Source: Amphirosellinia nigrospora | Taxonomy: Eukaryota; Ascomycota; Sordariomycetes; Xylariales; Xylariaceae | Direction of reading: 5' to 3' | Assembly (NCBI GenBank): GCA_004123355.1 | Contig: SCHM01000001.1 | Span: forward strand, 6,954,193-7,018,192 | Length of the DNA stretch: 64,000 bases | Part shown: in pieces, positions 22,844 to 34,665 of the stretch | Numbering within the stretch: the first letter of the stretch is position 1 | How the letters are laid out: every line of letters starts with the position of its first letter | Notes under the pieces: generated by a model | Databases searched by the model: none | What the model saw: only the letters and a program-made list of their open reading frames with translations | What the model was told of the DNA's origin: nothing | Program-made: the position numbers and the translations under genes

Positions 22844-24819
22844 CTACTTAGCCTTGGGCCGGGCTTTGAAGGACCTCAGGGGATCGGTTTTCCTGCCGCC
22901 AGTCCGTTTGCCCTTACCCTTAAAATTCCGGCCTTTTCTGTTCTTTCCGTCCGCTTTCTTCATCGGCACGAATCCTACATCGCTGGCAGTCAATTTCTTC
23001 TTCCCTTCTGGAGGAGATAATCAGGAACATCTTTTAGGTGAGGTTGGGTGCGTGCGGAGCGAAGTTGCCCATCATGCCGTAAAGCATGTAGTTCGGCCGG
23101 GTTCTCTTCAAACCGGCGCTGGAGCTTATCACTTTTTAAAAGTTCATGTCGAATCTCCCGCATTCGTGCTTCTCTCACAGCGACCTTAGTGACCGCACGA
23201 ATAGCATCATTAACACGATAGCGGAAACCCTCCAACGTCTTCCAGTCAAAATGCCAGGGTTTCAACTCCTTTCCGCTTGCAGCCTGCTGCTTCCTAATTT
23301 TCGATACCGTCCTCTCGTCATTTTCAGCGGATGGTATGCTTGTTGGCATATGTTTGCGGAATTTATCGGAAGGCACTACCATGGTGAGAGATGTCCCAGT
23401 CTGCCCGGCTCGTGCTGTTCTGCCTATACGATGGGCATAACTGCGGGCCGTTGAAGGACAATCGAAATTCACCACGATGGCGACATTCCTGAAGTCAATG
23501 CCTCTCGAAACACCGTAGTCCTTGTCCCGGCGCGAAGATTTCCGTTTCTTCTTGGGTGGCATGGTTTGAGTGTCTTTTTTATCAGGCTTTTCGGATGAAT
23601 CTTCGTTATCGGGGCCGGCATCTGGTAAAGCTCCATTCTCGCCCATCGAATCGACCTCATCTCCTAGTACTTCCATCTCATCAGACGATATTAATATGTC
23701 AAATAGACCTTGGTTGAATTGTTGGACGGTATGTACTCGAGAGGCTATAGGAAGCTGGGAATTAAGGACACTGTAATACATGGGGTTAGCAGATGCTCTA
23801 ATACGATCGCCAAAGTTCGAAAGTTCGAAAGTTCGAGAGTTAGCAAGACACCAGACATCATAAAACAGATATGAAACTCCTTGCCTCAAGCACATATAGC
23901 AACGAATACAAAGGGCAAAGCACACTGACTCAGCTGAGCGGATGCCAAACTGTTCGAGGTATAGCTTCAGTCGATACGATCGATCGACGTCAATGATATT
24001 AAGCATTTGCCCCGAATAAGTTTAAGCTTCAATAAGACATATATTAACAGGAATTTATCGTCCTCGCCGCACTCAACGACATATTGTGTGATACCCTCCC
24101 CTTCCGCCTCAGGCTCGTTCAGGTCTAAAACGGCTGGGTTTTTGCAGAATCGGTCCTTCAGCGATCGACATCACTGGTGAGTGTTGCAGAAGTCAAGACA
24201 GCTTGCACTCCCTTGGGATCGAGACAGAAAGCGTGGTGAGGTCTTCTTCATAACCGTATGACAAAACCAAATCCGATTCATCAATGATGAGCATCTTCAA
24301 ATTGGAGACCAGAGGACGATATCTTGAGGCCTGCACAGGCACGTGAGGAGTGGCAACGACGATATGCGGTGTGGAGGCTAGCATCGACGAACGACCTCAT
24401 CGGGGAGTTGCTCGGAGAGCTTAATCGCCCGAACGTCTTCTGGCAGAATGCGGTGAATGTCTCAATGTTCGCAGGACTTGATCGGCAAGCTCGCGAGTAG
24501 GCACTAGCACCAGAGTGGGTAGATTGTTGCGCATCCCTTTGCCTCTGAGTACACTTTCTATCAGTGGCAACAGGTAGCATAGTGTTTTCCCTGAGCCCGT
24601 CTTTGCACGAAGCACCAACGATCTGCCATCTAACACCTGAGGGATCGCCAAAGATTGCGGTGTGGTTGGTTTATGAAATGTCTGGCCTGCAATTGCAGTC
24701 AGAATGCGTGGATCGAGCCCAAAATCGGTAAAGGCAACGTCTTGTGGTGATTTCGCATCGGCCTCAGGCAAGGCGATCGGTGGCTTGTCGTCTCGTAAGT
24801 CGTCGATTTTGCGCTTCAT
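22844..24819 (-). CDS. dbp9: DEAD-box ATP-dependent RNA helicase Dbp9, many frame breaks
   Basis: Nucleolar helicase needed for 60S ribosomal subunit assembly. Order of motifs: Q-motif region TDFGLDPRILTAIAG, motif I AKTGSGKT, Ia PTRELADQV, motif II as DESDLVLSYGYEEDL, motif III SAT in VLTSATLTSDVD, then DVDRSYRLKLYLEQFGIRS, a Dbp9-type charged insert (KKKRKSSRRDKDYGVSRGIDF) and motif VI HRIGRTARAGQ. The C-terminus is basic and ends FKARPKAK at the stop 22844-22846. An in-frame intron lies at about 23775-23935; its donor is unclear. Seven frame changes are implied, near 24464, 24438, 24385, 24216, 24162, 23998 and 23005, all single missing bases. Identity is secure from the C-terminal region, which is specific to Dbp9. 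Confidence 0.93.
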
Positions 24820-25930
24820 TGTGTCTGACTAGTTGGGATTACTGTCCTGATAGTTTCCAAGAGCAGATGCGAGCCCGCTGACGTATGTGAGAAATGGGTC
24901 GTATACCGAACACTGGTGACGGCGAACAAGTCTGTCTAGAATCTGCGATAGTATGAAGCTTGCGACCTCGAAAATAAAGTTGCAGTATCTTATCGCGACC
25001 TGAGTGGGTCCTCAAGGTACAAGCCACATACATTGCCCCGCAATTATTGTGGCTACCTACCTACGTAGTACATAGACACAGAGCACCCTTCACATGCTGT
25101 ACTTACAGTTGTAGCAGCGCTTCCCTTATCATATATCTTCGACTACACCACTGTCAGAAACATCGAGTGCGGTAAGAGACTGTGCAACAGAAATGCAAGC
25201 GCTAGCATATTTTGATGAACAGTTCGGCTCCTAGATAGTGTGATAAGCGTGTGAAACTACTAGACACCCCTTTTTGTTGAATGTTGAGGAAAGCGACACT
25301 TTCATCGTTATACGATTGGTTAGAGTAGTGGGCTTACCATAGATCGCTTTCTCAGGTAGGACAGTATTGAGTACGTATCTGTTGTAGTTCCAATCGAGAA
25401 TGTTGGGTCCTTCCCCTCCGTATCGGTTTTTTAAATCCACACTGTCCATCTTAAACCTCCTAGTTAGAGTCCCTGTCTACATGGGCGAGGAGATACCGAA
25501 ATTGCATCTCTTATACCCAGACTCCGATCCCAAGAGCCGGATAGATCCAGCCCTACAGCCCATAATAATCTCTCGATAGTTTCCACTACCAGTCAATAGT
25601 GTATCTTGAGTCTAATATTACTAGCATGTGTGATTAAGAACGACGGCAGAGCTAAAACCATCGGGATTGTTCCTAAAAATAGTGTCTATAGAATCATATC
25701 TTCTTCTTCAATTACAAATATCAGACTCTTACTATTGATTGCTGCTAGAGATGCTGGTCTCATTAATGCTGAGCAGCTGAATCACGAGCCTGTAACAGGT
25801 TATGCTTAATAGTTGCCTAGTTGTCACTTAGTAAAGCATGTCAAATCTCTCAAATCTCCAAAGTCAACTAAAACGACCTTTACCCGACTACAGATTAAAA
25901 TCCCTTGAAGTTCCGTGTCGCCATTCCGAT
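24820..25930. other. Intergenic between divergent genes
   Basis: About 1.1 kb between the divergent Dbp9 and flavin monooxygenase starts, so it should contain both promoters. The open frame at 25606-25809 shows no motif. Nothing else seen. Confidence 0.5.
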
Positions 25931-27346
25931 ATGAAGATTGCGATTGTTGGTGCCGGCATATCTGGCATATCGGCATTCTGTGTTGCGAAAAGTCGGATTG
26001 CTAGACGAGCATTGCGTCGTCATATATGAAGCTCGAGAAGCTCAAGACCGTAGCAACCATGCTGCAGCGAACGTGAAACATACAATGCATCTTGTCATCG
26101 GTGCTAGTATCGGCCTAAGCCCTACAGGGCTTCATGTCCTAAAACGCTTAGATCAGGACTTGTACGATGAGATTCTGAGGACTGGTCACATCATCCGATC
26201 TTGGCGCATGTCAAATGCGCGAGGATGGACTTTGGCAAACTCACCAGCCGGAGGAGAAGGTGAGAGGATGGTGATGATCGGACGAGACGCTTGCTGCCAG
26301 ATTCTCCGAAAGCGAGTCCCCGATGACGCAATTGTGAGGCGTAAAGTCATCGATGTGAAACTCGCCGAGGGCAATAATAAGCCAAGGCTAGTCTTCCAAG
26401 ATCAAACCACAGAGGAGTTCGATTTTGTAGTTGCGTGCGACGGTATCTGGTCGCGCGTTCGACGAGCCATGTTCGGCGCTCAGGATCGCGATCAATATGA
26501 GTTCTCACCAAAGTACGAAGGTCTTATAGGTGTAGGCGGGTTTATCCCAAGCTCCAAAATCCAAGACACGCCAGGCGGTGAAATGAATGTCGCATTAGGG
26601 GCAAACGGCTTCTTCGGCTACGGTTACACTACTGGCGATCCCCACGACTCTAACAAAGCTGGTGACACGGCGACTTGGTGGTCAACTTATACACTAGACC
26701 AGTGTCCGGATGATTGGCGAAACATCGACATGGAGGATGTGAAGAATGATCTCAAGGTTAGTATTCGCTATCCACTCTTGTCGCTCTTGCAAATCCCCTA
26801 CATCGCTCTTTGTTGTAGTATTACTATATGTGAGCATTACTGAACCTGGACTTCCATTTAGAAGCGCCACCTCGGATGGCAAAATAGCGTCATCCAAAAT
26901 ATCGTTCAAGATGTAGAGATTGATTCATTATATCCAACATTTATCACCCTTTGCTGCCGACGTGGGAGAAAGGCGGCTGTGTGCTTGTTGGCGATGCAGC
27001 CCACGCTCTGCAACCTTCTTCGGGTCAAGGCGCAAGTATGGCACTAGAAGACTGCGAAGCTTTGGCACTGCTGCTTCGCCATTATTTGGAGGAGGATTTA
27101 GAGGTTGGGCTTGTCAAAGCGGCCAAACAATATTCCGATATTCGTCGTCCACGGCTAGACATGGTATTCAAAAAGGCTCAGCAACTTGCTGGGATGAAAC
27201 ACGACATGGGGATTGTTCAAGAGATGGTCATGTACTTCTTTGTCTGGCTCTTCTCTCGCCTCAAGGTTACAGAGAATTACGAGCGCAGATTGAATGCGTA
27301 CGACGTTCCAGCAGAGGTGTTGAAGGTAGTTCGTCAAGCTGATTGA
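25931..27346 (+). CDS. FAD-dependent monooxygenase (salicylate-hydroxylase-like), frame breaks
   Basis: Group A flavoprotein hydroxylase of the PHBH fold; the substrate is unknown and probably an aromatic or polyketide-type compound. Exons 25931-26756 and 26862-27346, with a GTTAGT...TAG intron. The N-terminal FAD-binding GxGxxG is in MKIAIVGAGISGISA, followed after a frame change by VVIYEARE. The DG motif is VVACDGIWSRVRR and the GD motif is LVGDAAHALQPSSGQGASM. The frame changes twice. At about 25975-25990 it needs two missing bases or one extra. At about 26946-26949 (a C or T run) it needs one missing base. Together they restore whole codons. Intron position and the three motifs make the family certain. 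No biosynthetic backbone gene lies nearby, so it looks like a stand-alone accessory enzyme. Confidence 0.85.
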
Positions 27347-29082
27347 CAGATGGACTTCCCGCTCAGCATCGTATGCCAAGCCGCCTCACCATATCTTAGC
27401 CTCGCTCTTATCTTTTGATGTCAAATTGAATTATCTAATAATGGGCATTTCGAATAAAGTTTAAAGAGGAACGGAATTCTAAATCATCTCGGACCTTCGG
27501 AATCTCAACTCAGAAGTGTAGTGTTACTAGGTCTACGAAACAAATTAGTTATTATTGTGTCGTTCCCATTTACCCAAAACGTATCTCTAAGACATCTGTT
27601 GTTGGACACAACGGTTTGAGGCTATCTCCGTCGGTACTATGTGACTATATAACTACATCTGCGCCTGTGTGCTCAGGTCTCTGTGTACCTAGACCTGCGT
27701 TCCTGGCGATACTATTAGAATTTTCTCTCACAAACTTTTAGACATCTTTCGAGCACTTATTATGTGTAATTATAGTTAGCGTGTGAAGAGCATACATAAA
27801 CCAACACCGACCCAGATTTTAGCCATAAACATAAAATTGAGTTCAGAAGACGAGAATAGTACATTCTTCATTCGGTAGGAAACCAAAAATGGATGACCAC
27901 CAACTCGTTAACGAAATCAGTCAGGGTTTTCCTTGTAGTTTAACCTTGCATTACGTACGTGCGTAGGTTCTTAGTTGGTGCAGATAAGCAATACAAGTTG
28001 TGCATGAACTGCTATATATCTCCGAGCCATACGTTACACCACCTAGGCACTTTTATAACCCTCTTGAAGGGAGAGACAGAGGATTCAAAAGTACCAACAA
28101 TGCCAAATCATGAACTCTTGTGTTACTTACTCGTATCAAGTGTGAACTAGTGGCCAACACGGCCAATTACTTAGATTAGGTAGGCAAAGGAGGAGACAGC
28201 GGATGTTTCCATAGTTTATCTATTGGGTCAGCGTCTATTTACTGGGGTAATTGGGCCCAAAGCTCGCTTGTGACACTGCATGCTGCATGATGTAGATATG
28301 CTGGGCGCTGTAGATTGAGAACCGGGCATAATCAAGATTCATTGCATAACAACTTCCCCGCCAAAACCGTTTCAGCAATGGGATTCACTGCACAATAGCA
28401 AAGATGGATTGTAATAAGAGGGTGTAGTGGGGATCCTGGCCATAGTGGGGGCCTGCAATTGGTCCAAGTCATCGGGGATTTAAGAGGGGGCATAAAAGCG
28501 GCCCACACTCAACCGTTGACATGGTAACGGCAGCCAGTGCGCCCAAGCACAGTCACCGTTACAGCCGCTATCAATAGCGCCGGGAACTTGGAGAAAGTTC
28601 AGTGGGACTGGCCAGGACAGGCTCTTAGCGCCCCTGCTCTGTTTACATTCACCTCCTACCCAAATAGAGGGCGCTGCAACCGCCTCTATTAACCACGTCA
28701 CGTTCACCCTCTCCCTCCATCTCATCCTCACAACTCCAAGCCACACCAACATTCATAATCAGAGCGACGGCTAAAGCGTACTCTACCTCGTATTACATCC
28801 TTTGCTGCATTGCTGCTACTGCTGCATTGCAAGAAACACTGCTTGAAATAAAGCCACCTAGAACCCCGTGCGCAACGCACACTTTCTTGGAGCTTCTGTT
28901 GTTACTTGATCGTTGTCCGCTCGTTACATTCCACCACCACCACAACAATACCACAGCAGCACAATCTGGTCGCCCTACTCCAACGACTAGTACTGCATCC
29001 TTTTCATCGTATACATCTTTCAAGGACATGAATTGGGAAGAAGGCTCCTGATCAATAGAAGTTGGGAAGCTTATCGTTAAGT
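27347..29082. other. Intergenic, with one dispersed-repeat copy and the Bud4 leader
   Basis: A repeat copy lies at about 27590-27720. From about 28790 to 29030 the sequence becomes CTG/GCA-rich and then CCA/ACA-rich (short trinucleotide runs), probably the 5' leader of the downstream gene. No gene is supported in between. Confidence 0.5.
27590..27720. repeat. Dispersed repeat copy
   Basis: Shares ACATCTGTTGTTG, a TATCTCCGT-like block, GTGACTATAT, GGTCTCTG and GTTCCTGGC, in the same order and similar spacing, with 5395-5510. The match is imperfect, suggesting an old family. No terminal repeats or coding sequence identified. Confidence 0.5.
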
Positions 29083-32000
29083 ATGGCTTCAGAGCAGCCA
29101 GTAAGTTTACTGTCTTACATTCAACCACCATCGGAATGTCCATCATTGACCAAATACTCGATGTAGATTACAGAGCCGCTGCGCATCTCCAAAACCACAC
29201 CAGTGCATTCCCCGGCAAAGGGCGGGCTCAGTCGACCGCTGTCTGAGATCTCGGCGACAGAGAAGCGGCGTAACTCGCCAAGCTGGACGTCGTCATCCAA
29301 GGTATGTCCCTCATGCCTCAATTTGTAGCAGAGCGCCCTAGTTCGTCTAAAGTTGTGCTAACCGATATTGCACACAGAAAATGACACTGAGCACCGACTC
29401 ATCTCCATTCCAATCTTCACCGCTGGAGACAACTACATCCCCACGGTTATTTTGGCAAAGCCGGAGCGCCAATAGGCTTGTCGAAAATGAGCTGTATGGT
29501 GGCCGCTCAGGCTCTCCATCTCCGACTAAACGCTCTTCTATCGAGCGCCTCGAGAAGGCTTCGCGCGTGAAGAACAGTACCATGTTCGCACGGGAGCAAA
29601 AGCAAGAATACGATCCTGCTAGAGTCCCTACTTTCGAGCGTCCTCTTGCTAAGGTTCAAGGAAATGCCTTTTCTGGCACTGGCCACGCTGGTCTACGTTC
29701 TGCTCATGGCCGTACGGAGAGCCAGACGAGCATACCCCTCTATAGCCCGACTAAATCGGTATCAAGCCCAACTGGGCCCAACCGACCCACAACCCCGAGC
29801 AGAGATCAACCTTCTCCTACTAAATCTTCCCTCTCAGCCTCTCGTTTTAAAAACAGCTACAGCTCTCAGAATGATGATGTTTTTTCTGACCATTCCAACG
29901 ATGAAACTGTTATGGCCGAGGGAAGATATCTCCATCGACATGCCAAGTCCGTGACATTCGATGCTGCGCCACCCCAGATTAACGAGTACGAGATGGCAAC
30001 TCCAGATCTATCCTCTATTGGATCGAACTCGCGAGAGGGTAGCTTTGAATCCGAGGAAGACGATGACATATATGGGCTCTACCCTGGCGAGGACGGGGAA
30101 CTGCCAGATGACAGCTTCGACGCTACGCTGGAAGATACGGATAAGACCCCAGTTGTCGGCCCGGATGATTGGCGTCGTGATCTGGATTCCCGCTTCGATA
30201 GCAGCCCGATGCCCGAGGGTACTCTAACTCAGCCGGCATTGTCTCGTCCACAACATGGTCGCACCAATTCCTCTACATCAAGCGGTGAACATCGACCACT
30301 GCCCCCTCTTCCTGGAATAGGCGACGCCCGGCCCAATTCGACATCCCCGAATGGGCACTCTACTGCGGGTGAGCGTTTGCCCGGTTCTCCACGCAACCTA
30401 CCAGCTCCTCCACCGGCTTCCGCTACAACGCCAGAAGTTCATAATATTGGCAACTCAAATATGTCCTTGGAGGAGCGTCTGAAGCTCATGATGCTATCCG
30501 ATGAGACCAGCCCCAAAATGGCGGATAAGTCGGCCAAGACATTTGCTGAGCAACAGCGAGAACGACGTATGCGGCGAGCAGGTGCTCGGGATAGAATCGC
30601 GAGCACCACTCCTGAGGCCGAAATGTCCCAACCAGAAACAGACAACGAAAGAGATGAGGTAGACGATACTGTCGGGGATATCTCTACCTTGTCCATGGAC
30701 TACGAGCTACCGAGCATCTCGCGGCAGTCAATCTTGCGACGCGTGAACGGCAATCAGGAATTGAGTCGACCTTCTGACTATTTTGAATCTTCAGCGCACG
30801 ATTCCAGTCTCGCGCGTGCTATTCCTTACGACCCCGATGTTCCCATCGCTAGTATCGAGGACTCGGTGCTGGAAGACTTTTCTGAGTCTGATGATAGTAT
30901 GGTAAAGCATGACGAAGATGGGGACGAGAAAGAGGACGTCTACGATCCGTACCAAGAACAAGACGACGATGATGACGCGTACTCGGATCAAAGCAAGGAA
31001 GAAGATGACGATTGTGAGAGTCATTATTCTGATGAATCATCTCAACCACAATTTCTAGAGAAAGAAGAGGACTCTACAACTACGCCTCGGCCAGCCAGCC
31101 CCGCACAAGAGGGCGAAATTACAAACTTCAGTGCAACGCTACCTCAGGTGAACAGTCCTACTAGAACCTCAGATTTCTCACGCAGTTTCCAATCATATAT
31201 GCTGCCCAAACCAAGGGAATCAGAGTCGGCGGCAGATGCCATCATCCATGATGAACCAGAAAAGCGGAATGAGAAGCGAGACGATAAAGCAAGGTCACAG
31301 ACACCACAGCACCTAATCCCGAAACCAGAATACGATGGCTCGGGTTGGGGCGAACCCGAGGAAGAGGATGAACCCGGCACGCCTGAATCGGTTATTCACC
31401 ATCCTATCTCCGATGAGGAGTCGGAGTTCGATGATGAAGAGGAAGAGGAGGTAGAGGAGATAGAAGAGGAGGAGGAGGAGGAGCCGCTTGTCGAATCGCC
31501 TGCGGTTCCTGAACGAATCGCAACCATCAAGGCGTCCAGTTCGAAACTCAAGACGCGTCCTTCCGCCACTCCTTCCGATATTGAAGCAATGCGCGAAGCT
31601 CGTAGACAAGTTAGCTGTGAAGTTAAACCTCACATTCCGCCCATCCCAGAACGGCACCGGAACCGCTTGTCTCGCGACTTCGAGGCAGAACAGCCCGCCA
31701 GCTCTAATGGTGATGACTTTTTAGAGCGACATCCAAGCTTTAAAAACAGGAGCCTGACATTGGATCTAGACGTGGGCCTCAGTCTTGATCACGACTTCGA
31801 TAGAGTAATAGAGGCGCAAAAGGTTGAATTCCAACAAGCAATCATCAAGAAAAAGGTCGAAGCTGCAAGTACCAGCCGTACTGGACAAGCGTCCCGTTCG
31901 AACCAAGCAAACACTGCTATGTGCCCCACCACAAGCAGTTCCTCTTCCCAAGCTGCATCGCGTGCTAACAAAACAAATTTTACACAGCGCGGTTATCTTA

Positions 32001-33641
32001 TGCGACAAAACACAAAACTTGTCACGGCCAGCGACAAGGATAACGAGGACCTCCGCACCGGCACGCGCTCTGCTGGTAACTCCCCGTTAAACAGCAACAG
32101 CAACGTCCGCAATCGTGGACCGTTGAGCCTTGGAACGGCAAACAGAAACGGAGCCTTAGAAAGCGACAGGGCCAATCTTAGCGGTCCCAGTGCCACACTA
32201 CCCGGCCAGGAAACAAACGCGACTGCAATGAATTCTGTGCCGGAGGAAGAGACTTCCGAGCTCGCCACTGATGAGTGCGGCGAGAGAGGTCGACTTTTTG
32301 TCAAAGTAATGGTGTCAAGGACCTTGACCTTCCTCTCCCTAGAAGTAAGTTTCACAGGTATGATTCGCTGTGCCTCAACCGTACTAACTTTTGTCTAGAT
32401 GAGAGAACTTGGTTCAGCCTCACCCTTGACAACGGCGTGCACTGCGTTACGACCGCCTGGCTGGAATTGGCTCGCAACGCACCCATTGGCCAAGAATTTG
32501 AGCTCGTTGTGCCCAATGACTTAGAATTCCAACTCACTCTGAATGTCAAATTGGAGAAGCCGAAAGCACCCAAACCTATCCCTGCCTCTCCGACTAAGAT
32601 GTCGAAACCAAAGACGTCCGCTTTCTCTCGTGTTTTCGCTAGCCCCAAAAAGCGAAAGGAAATGGAGGCCCGTCAACGCGCGGAGGAAGAGGCTTTTGCT
32701 CAGGCCCAGTACGAAGCCGCCAGCAAATTGAGCCTCGCGCCCACAGCATGGGACCTCCTATCTCCTCTTGCTGCCGAAGATGGTAGCTTCGCACGATCAT
32801 ACGTCTGCCTCAAGGAGCATGAATCACGATGCTACGGGCGACCTTACATGGTGGAAATCGCCGCCTTTAATGAGTGGGCTACAGAAGACGCTGGGTTTGC
32901 AAACAGTGTCAAAAGCAAGCGGTCCGGTATGGCTACCAACACAGTCGTGCGTCGCGCCCCGTACAAGATTGGAAAACTCGAAGTCCAGCTTTTTGTACCC
33001 CGTCCCAAGGGTAGCACCGACGATGATATGCCCAAGAGTATGAATTCGTGCATCCGGGAACTCAAGGCCGCCGAGGAAAGACTGAGCCGCAATTGGGAAG
33101 GCCATCTCAGTCAACAAGGAGGAGATTGTCCTGTAAGTCCTGCTACCGAAGTACACAAAATGGTTATGCTAACTTCCCTCTAGTACTGGCGCCGTCGCTA
33201 CTTCAAGCTTGTGGGGACTAAGCTTACGGCATACCACGAGACTACTCGACAACCACGTGCCACAATCAATCTATCAAACGCAAAACGACTGATTGATGAC
33301 CGCCGGCAATTAACTAATCCGAGACAATGGGCCGTAATGGCAAGCGACGTCGCTCTGCATTCGCTGAGGAGGAGGAAGGCTATATGTTCGTTGAAGAGGG
33401 TTTCCGAATCCGCTTCAACAACGGAGAGGTCATCGACTTCTATGCTGACACGCCCGAGGATAAGGACGGCTGGATGAAGGTCCTCGGAGACGTCACCGGC
33501 CGCGGCGGAGATGAAGACGACGGAACAGGCTTCAACTCGCGTCGTAAGTGGTCTGAACTTGTCCTCAAGCGAGAGGACTCGCTTCGCAAACGTGCGGAAA
33601 GCAGACCAGCTCACTCGCGGACCAAGAGCATGATTATATAA
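29083..33641 (+). CDS. bud4: Bud4/anillin-like septation protein with C-terminal PH domain, two frame breaks
   Basis: Scaffold of septin and actomyosin ring assembly at the division site, acting at the cell cortex. Five exons: 29083-29100, about 29176-29301, 29378-32344, 32399-33132 and 33184-33641; with two missing bases the total is 1435 codons. The N-terminal two thirds are disordered and rich in Ser, Pro and acidic residues, including Asp/Glu runs at about 30900-31030 and 31430-31490. The C-terminal part has the anillin-type region (ERGRLFVKVM, DLPLPRNERTWFSLTLDN, FELVVPNDLEFQLTLNVKLE, KRKEMEARQRAEEEAFAQ). A PH domain follows, starting YWRRRYFKLVGTKLTAYHE and continuing EEEEGYMFVEEGFRIRFNN. 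Frame changes at 32311 (G pair) and about 33323 each need one missing base. The Met at 29083 opens MASEQP, which agrees with fungal Bud4 starts. Confidence 0.9.
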
Positions 33642-34665
33642 GGCTGTGCCTTTACTTTGATTCTGTTCATGATTGATGGTCATGAGATTTTTTGGAACGG
33701 CATAATATGAGAACACGACACGTCACGCCAAGATCCTACTCTTGATGGAGTCTACTTTGTCATCACAACTTGACCCATTTACAAGAGGGCGACGTCCTGA
33801 TGTTGTCTCGGATTATGCGTGTCTTGATTTGCGATGAATTCATTAGAGTTCATCTACAAGATGATTTGTCGATTAAGTGTAAGGGGCTGGCCTCGTCTTC
33901 CGCTCGCGGCTGCTTTTGATGCATTGTTGATGGAATTGGGTTCGAGAGAAACGGAAAGAGAACCCTTTGGTATGGTTGCATGCTTGCATGATGGATGGTG
34001 GGATGTTTCGGCTCACTTCTTGTCTGATACTGACTTTTTTCTCTGTATTCATTGTAGGGTTGGTAATTATGATACACTTTAATTACTACGTGATTTTCTA
34101 CTGTCAACTGATTTCGCATCCTGCCCGTCCCTTGACAAAGATCTCTGTTTGCGTGCTTCTATTCCTCTGTAGTAAACTTGTTGAGTGAGCAAATTGATTA
34201 GAACTACCTACCCAACTACCAGACTCACTGAGGTCAAGTCGAACTTGTACCACGGTGGTCTCCTCCATTGGTTGTTAGCTACATGCAAATGTCATGTCAA
34301 ATAAAGTATAGAAATCTTGTTCTCAGCCGAAAATCATGCCTCTTATTTCAATTCTGTGATTCGGAAGCTCTAGTAGTCGGAACAGTTTCCGCAATCAGAT
34401 ACTGAGGCACAATACTATTTTTATCCCTTTTGCTCATCTCGTCCTCGAAAACGATACCACACCATATATCATCATATCTTCCTTTACCTTAGGCAGAATA
34501 GGTTGATTATAGTCAACCAAAAGAAGAGTCAGAGAAAAATGACACAGCCAAGCTAACCTACACTCCCCAACGCCGAGTTTTCCCAATCCCTCGCAAGCAT
34601 TGAATATCCCACATCAGTGCCTGACGACCAACCAGCAGAGAAAATTTAAAAGAGAATTAAGATCT
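33642..34665. other. Intergenic between convergent 3' ends
   Basis: About 1 kb, AT-rich, between the stops of the Bud4 and Pob3 genes. Nothing recognisable beyond 3' untranslated sequence. Confidence 0.5.

Noticed and set aside
25606-25809. Plus-strand open frame of 67 codons upstream of the flavin monooxygenase
   Set aside because: No domain match, no splice join to the gene downstream; probably leader or chance.
13442-27346. A secondary-metabolite cluster formed by HET, alcohol dehydrogenase, flavin monooxygenase and MFS genes
   Set aside because: No polyketide synthase, peptide synthetase, terpene cyclase or pathway regulator is present, and housekeeping genes such as Dbp9 lie between them.
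30930-31500. Asp/Glu-coding runs in Bud4 as a microsatellite or repeat expansion
   Set aside because: Codons are mixed and the runs fit an ordinary disordered acidic region.
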